Shown: positions 17,552 to 26,621 of the stretch, piece after piece
Position numbering within the stretch: position 1 is the first letter of the stretch
Layout: each line of letters opens with the position of its first letter
Source: UBA6168 sp041741095
Lineage (GTDB): Bacteria > Bacteroidota > Bacteroidia > Chitinophagales > Saprospiraceae
Assembly: GCA_041741095.1 (NCBI GenBank)
Contig: JBGSKQ010000018.1
Coordinates: 60,726-124,725, forward strand
Length of the DNA stretch: 64,000 nucleotides
Reading direction: 5' to 3'
Made by a program: the position numbers and the translations under genes
The notes under the pieces: generated by a model
Told to the model about the DNA's origin: nothing
What the model saw: the letters and a program-made list of their open reading frames with translations, nothing else
Database searches by the model: none

Positions 17552-19972
17552 ATGTTAATAAACAACCTCACCATCGCCTGGCGCAGCCTCCTAAAAAGCA
17601 AACTGCCTACTGCCATCAACATTACCGGGCTGGCCATCGGCATTGCTGGCTGCCTGGTGGTTTTTTTAATCACCAGCCACGAACTGGGCGTGAACAAAAC
17701 CATCACCGACGGCGACCGGATTTATCGGGTCTGGACGCAATTCAACGGTGAATTTTCGGGCGAAAATGGAGGTGTACCAACAGGCGTGGCCACCCTCGCC
17801 GCCGAGACTTTTCAGGGGGCGGAGGTGCAGTGTATGTTCCACAGCTACAATGCGAAGGTGGAAATCCCCGGCCCGCTCGGCAAGGGCCGCCGCAACCTCG
17901 GCACACAGAACGACCTCGTAATTACCGTCCCCTCGTTTTTCGACCTCCTCCAAAATTTTGAATGGCTGGAAGGCTCGGCCCACCAATCGCTGTCGCAGCC
18001 CAACCAAGTGGTGCTGACGGAAGGCAAGGTGAAGCAATATTTTGGGCTTGCCGACCCACGGGACGCCATCGGGCGGGAGGTGGTTTATGCCGATTCATTG
18101 GTGGTGACGGTGAGTGGGGTGCTGCGGGAACCGACCTTCAGTTCCGATTTTACCTTCACTGATTTTATCTCGTCGGCGAGCATTCCCGGCAGTTTGCTCA
18201 ATAATTATATCTCAATGGACGATTGGGGCGGAGTGCGCAGCGCCGACCAGTTTTTCATCAAAGCTGCCGAGGGCGTGACCGTAGGGCAGTTGGCCGAGCA
18301 GTTGCAGCCGCTCAACCAGCGCTATAATGTGGACAACGAAGCCGGTCAAGAGCCCAGCGAGTTCAAGTTGCAGCCCTTGGGCGACCTGCATTTCAACCAA
18401 GCCCTTCGCACCTTCGACAATGGGCCAGCCCCTGCCCACCTGCCTACACTGTATGGGTTGATGGCCATCGCAGGGCTGCTGTTGCTCATTGCCGCCGTCA
18501 ATTTCATCAACCTCGTCACCGTGCAGGCCACCCGTCGCTCGAAGGAAACGGGTGTGCGGAAGGTCATCGGTGCCAGCCGCCGGGAACTTTCGTGGCAGTA
18601 CCTCACAGAGACGGCCCTCTTGGCCGTACTTGCCCTGCCCGTGGCGCTTGGCCTGACCGAACTGGCGGGCACTTATTTTGCCGAATTTTTGCCAGAAGGG
18701 CTGACCATCAGCGTGTTTTCACCCAAAGTGCTGGCCTTTTTGGTCGTGGCGGTGCTGGCCGTAACCTTCTTGGCAGGGCTTTACCCGGCGTTTATGATGT
18801 CGTCGTTCAACCCGGCTTTTGCCATTAAAAACCAGACGGCGGGCAAAGGGTCGGCGGGGCTGCGCAAGGGGCTGATTTCGTTCCAATTCGTGCTGGCGCA
18901 GGCCTTCATCATCGGGGCGCTCATCATGGGGCAGCAACTGCATTTTGCCCTGAACAAAGACCTCGGTTTCAACAAAGAATCAGTTGTTTATTTCTACCTG
19001 CCGTTCCGGTCGGAGGTGGCTAAGCGCCAGCTTTTCCGGGAAGAACTCAAAAAACAACCGGGCATATTGGCCGCTACCATGCAGAACAAACCCCCGATGG
19101 AAGGCGGCTACCAGACCAGTATCCTTGAATTTGAGCGCAACGGCGAAATAGTCAAATCCGAGGTGCATTTCCGCATGGTGGACACAGCCTACCTCAATGT
19201 TTTCGACATAAAACTGCTTGCCGGGCGCAACCTCCTGCCTTCCGACACCATGCGTGAGATTGTAATCAATGAAAAACTGGTGGCTGACATGGGCCTCGCC
19301 AGCCCCGCCGAGGCCGTTGGCAAAACGTTGAGAATGAACGACAAAGACCTGCCCATCGCCGGGGTGGTCGCCAATTTCCACGTCCAGTCGCTGCACAACG
19401 CCATCCCGCCGTTGGCCCTCACGACCAGCCCCGGCTGGAGCGTGGCCGCCAGATTGGCCGCAGGTCAGCCACTCGCCGCCAGTCTGGAAAAATGCAAGGC
19501 CACCTACGCTACGATTTTCCCTGGCGTAGAGTTCAAGGCCATGTTTCTGGATGAGTCCATTGAAAAGCTGTATGAATCGGAAGCCCGCACCACCAAGCTC
19601 ATCAATACGGCCACGGGTCTGGCCATCCTCATTTCCTGCCTCGGCCTGTTCGGGCTGGCCTTTTTCACGGTCAATGCCCGCTCGAAAGAAATCAGCATCC
19701 GCAAAGTGTTGGGGGCCAGCATGGCCAGCGTAGTCGGTCTGTTGTCGAAGGAAGTGGTGCTGCTGGTGGCGGGTTCGCTGCTGCTGGCGGGGCCGCTGGC
19801 TTATTATTTTTTGGACAAATGGCTGTCGGGCTTTGCCTACCATGTTGAGTTGAAATGGTGGGTATTCGTGCTGGCTGGGCTGGTAGCAGTTGGTGTGGCG
19901 TTTTTGACAATAAGTTTCCAAAGCATAAAGGCGGCACTGTCGGATCCGGTGAAGTCGTTGCGGAGCGAATGA
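17552..19972 (+). CDS. ABC transporter permease, double-FtsX type (array member 7)
   Basis: 806 residues from 'MLINNLTIAWRSLLKSKLPT'. The open frame extends 56 codons upstream into the end of member 6, but the array-wide start motif favours this ATG. Signatures: 'ETGVRKVIGASRREL' and 'EISIRKVLGASMASV'. The second half diverges from the common C-terminus ('YYFLDKWLSGFAYHVELKWW') but returns to 'KAALSDPVKSLRSE' at the end. The post-TM5 motif is 'LGFNKESVVYF'. Followed by a 302-bp repeat-rich gap, so transcription may end here. Confidence 0.95.
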   Translation: MLINNLTIAWRSLLKSKLPTAINITGLAIGIAGCLVVFLITSHELGVNKTITDGDRIYRVWTQFNGEFSGENGGVPTGVATLAAETFQGAEVQCMFHSYNAKVEIPGPLGKGRRNLGTQNDLVITVPSFFDLLQNFEWLEGSAHQSLSQPNQVVLTEGKVKQYFGLADPRDAIGREVVYADSLVVTVSGVLREPTFSSDFTFTDFISSASIPGSLLNNYISMDDWGGVRSADQFFIKAAEGVTVGQLAEQLQPLNQRYNVDNEAGQEPSEFKLQPLGDLHFNQALRTFDNGPAPAHLPTLYGLMAIAGLLLLIAAVNFINLVTVQATRRSKETGVRKVIGASRRELSWQYLTETALLAVLALPVALGLTELAGTYFAEFLPEGLTISVFSPKVLAFLVVAVLAVTFLAGLYPAFMMSSFNPAFAIKNQTAGKGSAGLRKGLISFQFVLAQAFIIGALIMGQQLHFALNKDLGFNKESVVYFYLPFRSEVAKRQLFREELKKQPGILAATMQNKPPMEGGYQTSILEFERNGEIVKSEVHFRMVDTAYLNVFDIKLLAGRNLLPSDTMREIVINEKLVADMGLASPAEAVGKTLRMNDKDLPIAGVVANFHVQSLHNAIPPLALTTSPGWSVAARLAAGQPLAASLEKCKATYATIFPGVEFKAMFLDESIEKLYESEARTTKLINTATGLAILISCLGLFGLAFFTVNARSKEISIRKVLGASMASVVGLLSKEVVLLVAGSLLLAGPLAYYFLDKWLSGFAYHVELKWWVFVLAGLVAVGVAFLTISFQSIKAALSDPVKSLRSE

Positions 19973-20274
19973 TTTTGATTGGTTTTTGCTTCGTAAAAAC
20001 AGGCATATTTTGACGCTGAAGGACGGTGATTTTTTTTTCATGATAAATTATGTTTTTGACACCGTTGCCCCCTTTCGCCGAAGGCGAAAAAGAACATAGA
20101 AAATCATAAAAAATCAGCGTCTCTCTGCGTCAAAAATCCTTTCGCCGAAGGTGAAAAAGGAATATAGGAAATCAGCGTCCTTCTGCGTCAAAAAACCTTT
20201 CGCCGAAGGCGAAAAACCCAAAAACCCAAGCGTACCCAAGCCCCGAAAAGTTAAACAATTAAACAGCCAGCACC
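19973..20274. other. Intergenic gap with triple GACGCAGA-type repeat
   Basis: The gap between permeases 7 and 8 is almost filled by three imperfect tandem units of ~60-67 bp. Each has a CCTTTCGCCGAAGG(C/T)GAAA palindrome (20071, 20138 and 20197), with an AATCAGCGTC...CTGCGTCAAAAA stretch between units. No coding frame is supported. It is too degenerate, and the unit too long, to be a CRISPR array. Confidence 0.75.
20071..20216. repeat. Three tandem palindromic units (GACGCAGA family)
   Basis: Three copies of a CCTTTCGCCGAAGGCG-type palindrome separated by CAGCGTC/CTGCGTC stretches. The reverse complement matches 5010-5080 between permeases 1 and 2. Confidence 0.75.
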
Positions 20275-22764
20275 ATGATAATCAACAACTTAAAAATCAC
20301 CCTCCGCCGCCTCGCCCGGCAAAAAACAACTACCGCCCTGCACGTGCTCGGACTCACGCTGGGCATGACCGTTTGCCTGCTCATCGGCTTGTTCCTGCGG
20401 CATGAGTTGAGCTACGATTCATGGTACGCCAAAGCTGATAGAACCTACCGTGTCAATACCGTTTGGACGGATTTTGGGAAAAAAGACCCCCATTTTTCCA
20501 CGCCTTTCCCGATGGCGGACGCCCTGCGCACCGACTTCCCAGAGTTTGAAAACGTGACCCGCATCCATCACCCGATGGGCAACCCTATTATCGAAATCAA
20601 TCCGAACAAGCGTTTCAAGCAAGACCACGTTATGCTCACCGACCCGGATTTCCTCGAAATATTCGACGTGGAAGTGCTGGAGGGGAATGCACACGAAGCG
20701 CTGCGCCAACCCTACCAGGCATTGCTCACCGAGACGACGGCGAAGAAGTTTTTCGGCAGGGAGGAGCCGTTGGGCAAGACTTTCAAATACAACGACCAAT
20801 TCAATATCACCGTCGCCGGGGTGATCCGTGACTTTCCCGGCAACACGCACCTGCCGGCTTCCATGCTGCTCTCTTTTTCTCCCGATGAAAAGTTCCTGCA
20901 AACGAGCACCACCCATTTCGGCTCGGTGAGCGGCGGTTCCACTTTTGTGGTATTGCCCGAAGGGCTTGACCCGAAAACCCTTCCCGATAGCTATCGGGAC
21001 CGCCTGAAAGCTATCTACGACCGCACGACCAACAACGATGACCGGCAGCCAAAGGAGGTACGCTCCGACCTTGAATTGCAGCCGCTCTCCGATATTCATT
21101 TTAACACAAGCTATGCAGGCGGTGGCGAATGGGTGAAGGCGGTGAACCCCACCTGGCTCTGGTTTTTTGGCATCATCGGGCTGGCGGTGCTGGCACTGGC
21201 TTGCATCAATTTCGTCAACCTCTCGACGGCGCAGGCGCTCTCCCGTGCGAAGGAAGTCGGCGTCCGCAAATCGGTCGGTGCTGGCAAAGCGCAACTGATT
21301 GGGCAGTTTTTGGGCGAAGCGTGGCTGCTGGCTGCGTTTTCAGGGATAATTGCGATAGGGGCAGCGCAGATTTTCCTCCCCTCGCTCAACCAACTGATTG
21401 ACAAAAAAATCAACTTCGACCTCCTGCAATCGCCGGGATTGATGGGCGCACTGTTGGTGGGCATCGTACTGACGGGCTTGTTGGCGGGGCTGCACCCTGC
21501 GTTCGTGATTGCGAAGTTCAACCCTGTAGCCACCCTGAAAACAGGTTGGACGGCAGGCGACAAGCAGTCTTCAGGGCTGCGAAAAGTGCTGGTGGTGGTG
21601 CAGTTCAGCTTGTCCGCAGGCTTGCTGATTGCCCTGTTGCTCATCGGGCAACAAATGAATTTTTTGCGGAGCAAAAACCTGGGCTTTGAAAAAGACAACA
21701 TCGTGATGGTGCAAATTCCAGACGGCACCGGCGATTTTATGGGACAGCATGCTTCGGGCGGCAATGTGAAAACGGTGTTTGCTTCCGAACTCGCCAAAAT
21801 TTCGCAGGTAAAAAACTACGCTTTTTCCAGCAGCCCGCCCAGCGGCGAGGGGCACTGGGGCACCATCATGTGGCTCAAAGACCGCAACGACCCCGACAGG
21901 AAAGGGGTGACAACCATCTGGACGGATGAACATTATTGCGAGTTGTATGGCTTCAAGCTGCTGGCTGGTCGCTTCCCCGTAGCATCCGACACGAACGCCG
22001 TATCGGATGCCTTGCCAATAGAGCAGCGCTTCCCGAAATCGGTGGTGAACGAAACCCTGGTGAAGGCGCTCGGCTTTGCATCACCTGAAGCGGCACTGGG
22101 CCAGCGCTTCGGAATTGGGATGAACGGCTTCCAGCCAGAAATCGTCGGCGTAGTAGCTGACTTCAATGCTACCTCGCTGCATGAAGCAGTCAAGCCCACA
22201 CTCATCACGCAGTACATGCCCTGGTGCGACAAGGCCAACATTAAAATCCAGGGGGGCAGCGACGTGCCCGAAGCCCTTGCCGCCATTGAGGCTTCTTGGA
22301 AAAAAACGTTCCCGCAGGGCATCTTCACCTACAATTTCCTCGACCAGAAGATTGACGATTTTTACAAGGCAGAGGAGCGCCTTTTCAGCCTGTTCAAAAT
22401 CTTCGCTGGCTTGGCCATGCTCATTTCCTGCCTCGGCCTGTGGGGCTTGGCCACCTTCGCCGCCCAGCAGCGCAACAAGGAAATCGGCATCCGCAAAGTG
22501 CTCGGCGCTTCGGTACAGGGCATCGTGGCGCTGCTGTCCAAAGACTTTTTGAAGTTGGTAGGCATCGCCATTTTTATTGCCACGCCGCTGGCGTATTTCG
22601 GTATGAAAAAGTGGTTGCAGGACTTTGCTTTCCGGATTGACATTGGCTGGCAGGTGTTTGCTGTAGCAGGAGCCGTAGCGGTGGGCGTGGCGTTTTTAAC
22701 GGTCAGCTTCCAAAGCATAAAAGCGGCGCTGGCGAACCCGGTGAAGTCGTTGCGAAGCGAGTAA
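20275..22764 (+). CDS. ABC transporter permease, double-FtsX type (array member 8), with in-frame palindrome
   Basis: 829 residues, the longest of the array, starting 'MIINNLKITLRRLARQKTTT'. Double MacB/FtsX layout; signatures 'EVGVRKSVGAGKAQL' and 'EIGIRKVLGASVQGI'. The post-TM5 motif is 'LGFEKDNIVMV'. Late in the first periplasmic domain it reads 'DPKTLPDSYRDRLKAIYD', with PDSYRD encoded by a perfect TCCCGATAGCTATCGGGA palindrome in the same frame as in member 4. The C-terminus returns to the common 'ALANPVKSLRSE'. Gaps of 302 and 112 bp on either side suggest it may be transcribed separately. Substrate unknown. Confidence 0.95.
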   Translation: MIINNLKITLRRLARQKTTTALHVLGLTLGMTVCLLIGLFLRHELSYDSWYAKADRTYRVNTVWTDFGKKDPHFSTPFPMADALRTDFPEFENVTRIHHPMGNPIIEINPNKRFKQDHVMLTDPDFLEIFDVEVLEGNAHEALRQPYQALLTETTAKKFFGREEPLGKTFKYNDQFNITVAGVIRDFPGNTHLPASMLLSFSPDEKFLQTSTTHFGSVSGGSTFVVLPEGLDPKTLPDSYRDRLKAIYDRTTNNDDRQPKEVRSDLELQPLSDIHFNTSYAGGGEWVKAVNPTWLWFFGIIGLAVLALACINFVNLSTAQALSRAKEVGVRKSVGAGKAQLIGQFLGEAWLLAAFSGIIAIGAAQIFLPSLNQLIDKKINFDLLQSPGLMGALLVGIVLTGLLAGLHPAFVIAKFNPVATLKTGWTAGDKQSSGLRKVLVVVQFSLSAGLLIALLLIGQQMNFLRSKNLGFEKDNIVMVQIPDGTGDFMGQHASGGNVKTVFASELAKISQVKNYAFSSSPPSGEGHWGTIMWLKDRNDPDRKGVTTIWTDEHYCELYGFKLLAGRFPVASDTNAVSDALPIEQRFPKSVVNETLVKALGFASPEAALGQRFGIGMNGFQPEIVGVVADFNATSLHEAVKPTLITQYMPWCDKANIKIQGGSDVPEALAAIEASWKKTFPQGIFTYNFLDQKIDDFYKAEERLFSLFKIFAGLAMLISCLGLWGLATFAAQQRNKEIGIRKVLGASVQGIVALLSKDFLKLVGIAIFIATPLAYFGMKKWLQDFAFRIDIGWQVFAVAGAVAVGVAFLTVSFQSIKAALANPVKSLRSE
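20982..20999. repeat. 18-bp palindrome, copy inside permease 8
   Basis: Perfect TCCCGATAGCTATCGGGA inside the coding sequence, translated in the same frame as in permease 4 (PDSYRD). Confidence 0.9.
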
Positions 22765-22770
22765 AACTTA

Positions 22771-22844
22771 GAAGCTGTTTGAATTTACCTAAATGGGCTA
22801 AAAAGGTGTCTTTTTTTCTCCATCAGGCAAATTCAAACAGCTTC
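22771..22844. repeat. 16-bp inverted repeat between permeases 8 and 9
   Basis: GAAGCTGTTTGAATTT and its perfect reverse complement are separated by 42 nt that include a run of T. It could terminate permease 8 or be a small dispersed repeat. Confidence 0.75.
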
Positions 22845-22876
22845 TTAATTTCCCTACTTAATATTAAAATCAAAGC

Positions 22877-25333
22877 ATGTTTCAAAACTATCTAAAAATT
22901 GCCCTTCGTAACCTGCTGCGCAACAAAGCCCAGTCCACTATCCTCATCGGAGGTCTGGCTATAGGCATGGCTGCCTGCATCCTGCTGCTGCAATACGTCA
23001 GCTACGAGTTGAGCTTTGATGATTTTCACTCGAAAAAGGACCGAATTTACCGGGTGGTGAACGAGCGTGTCCAAAATGGAAAAACCATCCAAAAGGGAAC
23101 TATTACCTACCCGACCATTGGGGCGGCGATGGAGAAGGATTTTGCGGAAGTGGCCAATCATACCCGAATGGCACCGGATGGGCAGGTGTTCGTCCGGCTA
23201 GATGATAAGCTGGAGTCATTTGACCAATTGTTATCGGTAGATGAGCATTTTTTTGAAATGTTCGATTTCCCCATGCTCGCACAAGAAAGCGGCAAGTTGC
23301 TGGATGAGGTGCATGAAGTGGTACTTACCCGCACGGTAGCCGACCATATTTTTAAGGTTAAAAACAACGAATATGAGGAGTTGCTTGGCAAAACGGTATT
23401 ACTGAACAGGATGACAGAACCCTTTAAAATTGTCGGCATCAGCGAAGACGTTCCTGCCAATTCCTTGCTGGATTTTGATGTGCTGGGCTCATTTGCCACC
23501 TACGTCAAATATCGTGGTGAGGAAGCCAATACAAGCTGGACCTGGTCGGATTTCTGGCATTTCATCGAACTGAAACCCGGCATTGACCCCAAACGCGTGG
23601 AAGCTAAATTCCCTGCCTTCAGCGACCGCTATTTTAGAGGCACCGAGGTGTCAGGCAGCAAGGAAATTTTCACGCTGCAAGCTATGAAAGACGCTCATTT
23701 GTACTCCGCCGGGCTGGAATACGAAATCGGTCGGGTGGCAAACGGCAGGGCAGTTTGGTCGCTGCTCATTATCGCCTTTTTCATCCTGATCATCGCTTGG
23801 ATAAATTATGTCAACCTCAGTTCCGTGCGGGCCATAGAACGCTCCAAGGAGGTGGGTGTCCGCAAGGTAATCGGTGCAAAACGCAGTGCCCTCATGGCGC
23901 AATTCCTGACTGAAGCACTTGTGGTGAATATAATAGCGTTGACCTTGGCGTGGCAGGTTGCGATGCTGGTAAAGCCGTGGTTCGCCGCCAATTTCGGACT
24001 GGAAAGCTCGGCATTGCAATTCTTTATGGCGGGCAATTATTTTTTGCCATTCGCAATGCTCGGTTTGGTGCTGGCGGGCGTGGCCGTTTCTGGAATTTAT
24101 CCAGCGTGGCTGCTGTCCTCCCCGCATGTTTCGAGTGTGCTGAAAGGTGTTTTTCAAAAGAATCTCGGCGGCGGGAATATGCGCAAGGCGCTGGTGGTGT
24201 TTCAGTTCACCGCCTCCATTGCCCTCATCACGGCTACATGGCTGGTTTCCCGTCAAATCAATTTCATGAATAAGCAGGATTTGGGCCTCAACATCAACCA
24301 GATCCTCGTCGTGGATGGCCCTAAACTTACTGATTTCGACAGTACATTTATTGATAAAATGCAGTCGTTGCAAGGGAAATTGCTCACGAACCCGCATATC
24401 CAGTCTGCTACGACCAGTAACCGCACACTGGCCGACGATTGGCATGGCCGCCAGTTTAATATTGAGAAAACAAGCGATAATCCCACTGGCGAAAAATATA
24501 CCTCCAGCTTCCTCGCAACCGACTACAACTTTGCGGAAACCTACGAACTCAAACCATTGGCGGGTCGCTTTTTCAGGCAAACCGACTATAGTCCTGACTG
24601 GGAAAAACTCGACAAACTCGTCATCAATGAGGCGGCGGTAAAGATGTTCGGCTATTCCTCCAACGAGGCTGCCGTCGGCCAAACGCTGAAGGCTTGGAAT
24701 AAAAATCAGACCATTGTCGGCGTCGTGCCTGATTTCCACGAAATGTCGCTGCACCATCCTGTCGAACCGCTGATTTTGATGCCATCGCATAATCCGTCAG
24801 AGCGACTTTCGGTTCGTGTGGACGGCCAGGAAATGGAAGCCACCATCGGCTTCATCCAAGCAGCTTTCAAGGAATTTTTCCCAGGAAATGTATTTAACTA
24901 CGCCTTCCTCAACGAGAGCTACCAGCAACACTACGAAGCCGACCGACGGTTTGGGAGCATCCTGCAGTTTTTCACGTTGCTCACCATCCTCATCGCTTGC
25001 CTCGGCCTGTTTGGCCTGGCATCGTACATGACTTTTTTGCGGACAAAGGAAATCGGGGTGCGCAAAGTGCTGGGGGCCAGCACGGCGGGCATCGTGGCTC
25101 TATTGTCCAGGGATTTCTTGTCATTGGTCATCGTGTCATTGGTCATTGCATCCCCATTGGCTTATTATTTCATGAACAAATGGCTGGAGGATTTCCCCTA
25201 TAGGATTGATATTGACTGGTGGGTGTTCATATTGGCGGGTGTGGTGGCAGTGGGCATCGCTTTTTTGACGGTCAGTTTCCAAAGCATAAAAGCGGCGCTG
25301 GCGAATCCGGTGAAATCGTTGCGGAGCGAGTAA
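22877..25333 (+). CDS. ABC transporter permease, double-FtsX type (array member 9)
   Basis: 818 residues starting 'MFQNYLKIALRNLLRNKAQS'. Closest relative in the array is member 4 (shared 'IAWINYVNLS' helix, 'LGLNINQILVV' motif). Signatures: 'EVGVRKVIGAKRSAL' and 'EIGVRKVLGASTAGI'. The final segment is a mosaic: the 'LVIVSLVIASPLAYYFMNKW' stretch and its DNA resemble member 3. The substrate is unknown, and no ATPase, membrane-fusion protein or outer-membrane channel gene follows. The next gene, pyrD, is unrelated and 237 bp away. Confidence 0.95.
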   Translation: MFQNYLKIALRNLLRNKAQSTILIGGLAIGMAACILLLQYVSYELSFDDFHSKKDRIYRVVNERVQNGKTIQKGTITYPTIGAAMEKDFAEVANHTRMAPDGQVFVRLDDKLESFDQLLSVDEHFFEMFDFPMLAQESGKLLDEVHEVVLTRTVADHIFKVKNNEYEELLGKTVLLNRMTEPFKIVGISEDVPANSLLDFDVLGSFATYVKYRGEEANTSWTWSDFWHFIELKPGIDPKRVEAKFPAFSDRYFRGTEVSGSKEIFTLQAMKDAHLYSAGLEYEIGRVANGRAVWSLLIIAFFILIIAWINYVNLSSVRAIERSKEVGVRKVIGAKRSALMAQFLTEALVVNIIALTLAWQVAMLVKPWFAANFGLESSALQFFMAGNYFLPFAMLGLVLAGVAVSGIYPAWLLSSPHVSSVLKGVFQKNLGGGNMRKALVVFQFTASIALITATWLVSRQINFMNKQDLGLNINQILVVDGPKLTDFDSTFIDKMQSLQGKLLTNPHIQSATTSNRTLADDWHGRQFNIEKTSDNPTGEKYTSSFLATDYNFAETYELKPLAGRFFRQTDYSPDWEKLDKLVINEAAVKMFGYSSNEAAVGQTLKAWNKNQTIVGVVPDFHEMSLHHPVEPLILMPSHNPSERLSVRVDGQEMEATIGFIQAAFKEFFPGNVFNYAFLNESYQQHYEADRRFGSILQFFTLLTILIACLGLFGLASYMTFLRTKEIGVRKVLGASTAGIVALLSRDFLSLVIVSLVIASPLAYYFMNKWLEDFPYRIDIDWWVFILAGVVAVGIAFLTVSFQSIKAALANPVKSLRSE

Positions 25334-25515
25334 AAAAATCCTCATATACGGGAAAAGTGATCGGGTAATTTTGAGTTCACCCGGTCACTTCCTTTCCTTT
25401 CCGGCCCACTATCTGGTGAAGTGGCATTTTCAATGAATAGGGCAGCATTTATATCTCTATTATAGAATATTTGGATTCAAAGCTAGGATTTTAAAATATT
25501 CTCCTAAAATTGCCC

Positions 25516-25564
25516 ATTGTTTCATTGTTTCTCAGTTGCAGGGTCAATGAAACAATGAAACAAT
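25516..25564. repeat. CATTGTTT-type inverted repeat upstream of pyrD
   Basis: ATTGTTTCATTGTTTC and its perfect reverse complement with a 17-nt loop, ending 7 bp before the pyrD start. A longer relative sits at 41732-41802. It could fold in the pyrD leader transcript. Confidence 0.75.
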
Positions 25565-25570
25565 ACGGCA

Positions 25571-26602
25571 ATGTATCAACTCCTCCTCAAGCCTCTGCTG
25601 TTCCTCTTGCCGCCTGAAAAAGCGCACCACGTCACCCTGTTTTTGTTGAAAATAACGCTTGCGGTTCCTTTGGTTGGATGGTTGTTCAAGCAGCATTTTG
25701 GGGTAAAGGACAAGCGCCTGGAACGCAAGGTTTTTGGCCTCACCTTCCCCAATCCAGTCGGTTTGGCGGCGGGTTTTGACAAAGATGGCAAACATTACCG
25801 GGCCATGTCGGCCCTGGGTTTTGGCGCTATTGAAATCGGCACGGTGACGCCGGTAGGGCAGGAGGGCAATCCGCAGCCCCGCTTGTTCCGCCTGCCCAAG
25901 GACGGGGCGCTCATCAACCGCATGGGCTTCAACAACGAGGGTGTGGATGCCCTGGTCAAACGGCTGCGGAAAAGCCGCCCAAAGGGCCTTATCATCGGCG
26001 GCAACATCGGCAAAAACAAGGTCACGCCCAACGAACAGGCCAGCCGTGACTATGCCATCTGCTTCGAAGCCCTTTTTCCCTATGTGGATTATTTTGTGGT
26101 AAACGTCAGTTCGCCCAACACCCCCGGTCTGCGGGAATTGCAGGAAAAAGCGCCACTCACGGCCCTGCTCAGCCACCTGCAAAACCTGAACAGGCAGAAG
26201 GCTACCCCTAAGCCTATCCTGCTGAAAATCGCCCCCGACCTTAGCAATGCCCAGCTCGATGATATCCTCGACATCGTACAAAGCACCCAATTGGCGGGCA
26301 TCATCGCCACCAATACCACTATTGGGCGTGATGGCCTGAATACGGACAAGGATTCGGTGGAAAAAATCGGCGCTGGCGGCCTGAGCGGCCTGCCCGTCAA
26401 AGAGCGGAGTACTGCGGTCATCCGCTACCTGCACCAAAAATCGGGCGGTAAAGTGGCCATCATCGGCGTGGGCGGCATCGCCTCGGCTGCTGATGCCTTG
26501 GAAAAATTGGAGGCCGGTGCCTCGCTGGTGCAAGTGTATTCGGGACTGGTGTATGCCGGGGCAGGATTGGTGAAGGAAATTAATAAGGCGTTGTTGAAAT
26601 AA
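25571..26602 (+). CDS. pyrD: Dihydroorotate dehydrogenase (quinone), class 2
   Basis: 343 residues, the usual length. Oxidises dihydroorotate to orotate in pyrimidine synthesis and passes electrons to quinone at the membrane. Class 2 features: an N-terminal hydrophobic membrane-associating segment ('LLLKPLLFLLPPEKAHH'), FMN-binding 'GLAAGFDKDG', 'GTVTPVGQEGNPQPRLFRL', 'NRMGFNN', the catalytic-Ser region 'VNVSSPNTPGLR', 'ATNTT' and the C-terminal 'GVGGIASAADALEKLEAGAS...VYSGLVY'. It stands alone between the permease array and a convergent small gene 19 bp away. The leader ends in a CATTGTTT inverted repeat. Confidence 0.97.
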   Translation: MYQLLLKPLLFLLPPEKAHHVTLFLLKITLAVPLVGWLFKQHFGVKDKRLERKVFGLTFPNPVGLAAGFDKDGKHYRAMSALGFGAIEIGTVTPVGQEGNPQPRLFRLPKDGALINRMGFNNEGVDALVKRLRKSRPKGLIIGGNIGKNKVTPNEQASRDYAICFEALFPYVDYFVVNVSSPNTPGLRELQEKAPLTALLSHLQNLNRQKATPKPILLKIAPDLSNAQLDDILDIVQSTQLAGIIATNTTIGRDGLNTDKDSVEKIGAGGLSGLPVKERSTAVIRYLHQKSGGKVAIIGVGGIASAADALEKLEAGASLVQVYSGLVYAGAGLVKEINKALLK

Positions 26603-26621
26603 ATTGCCACAATAACTTCTA

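Noticed and set aside
20071..20216. Possible CRISPR array
   Set aside because: Only three degenerate units. The supposed spacers are themselves similar to one another, there are no cas genes, and the same unit occurs inverted elsewhere.
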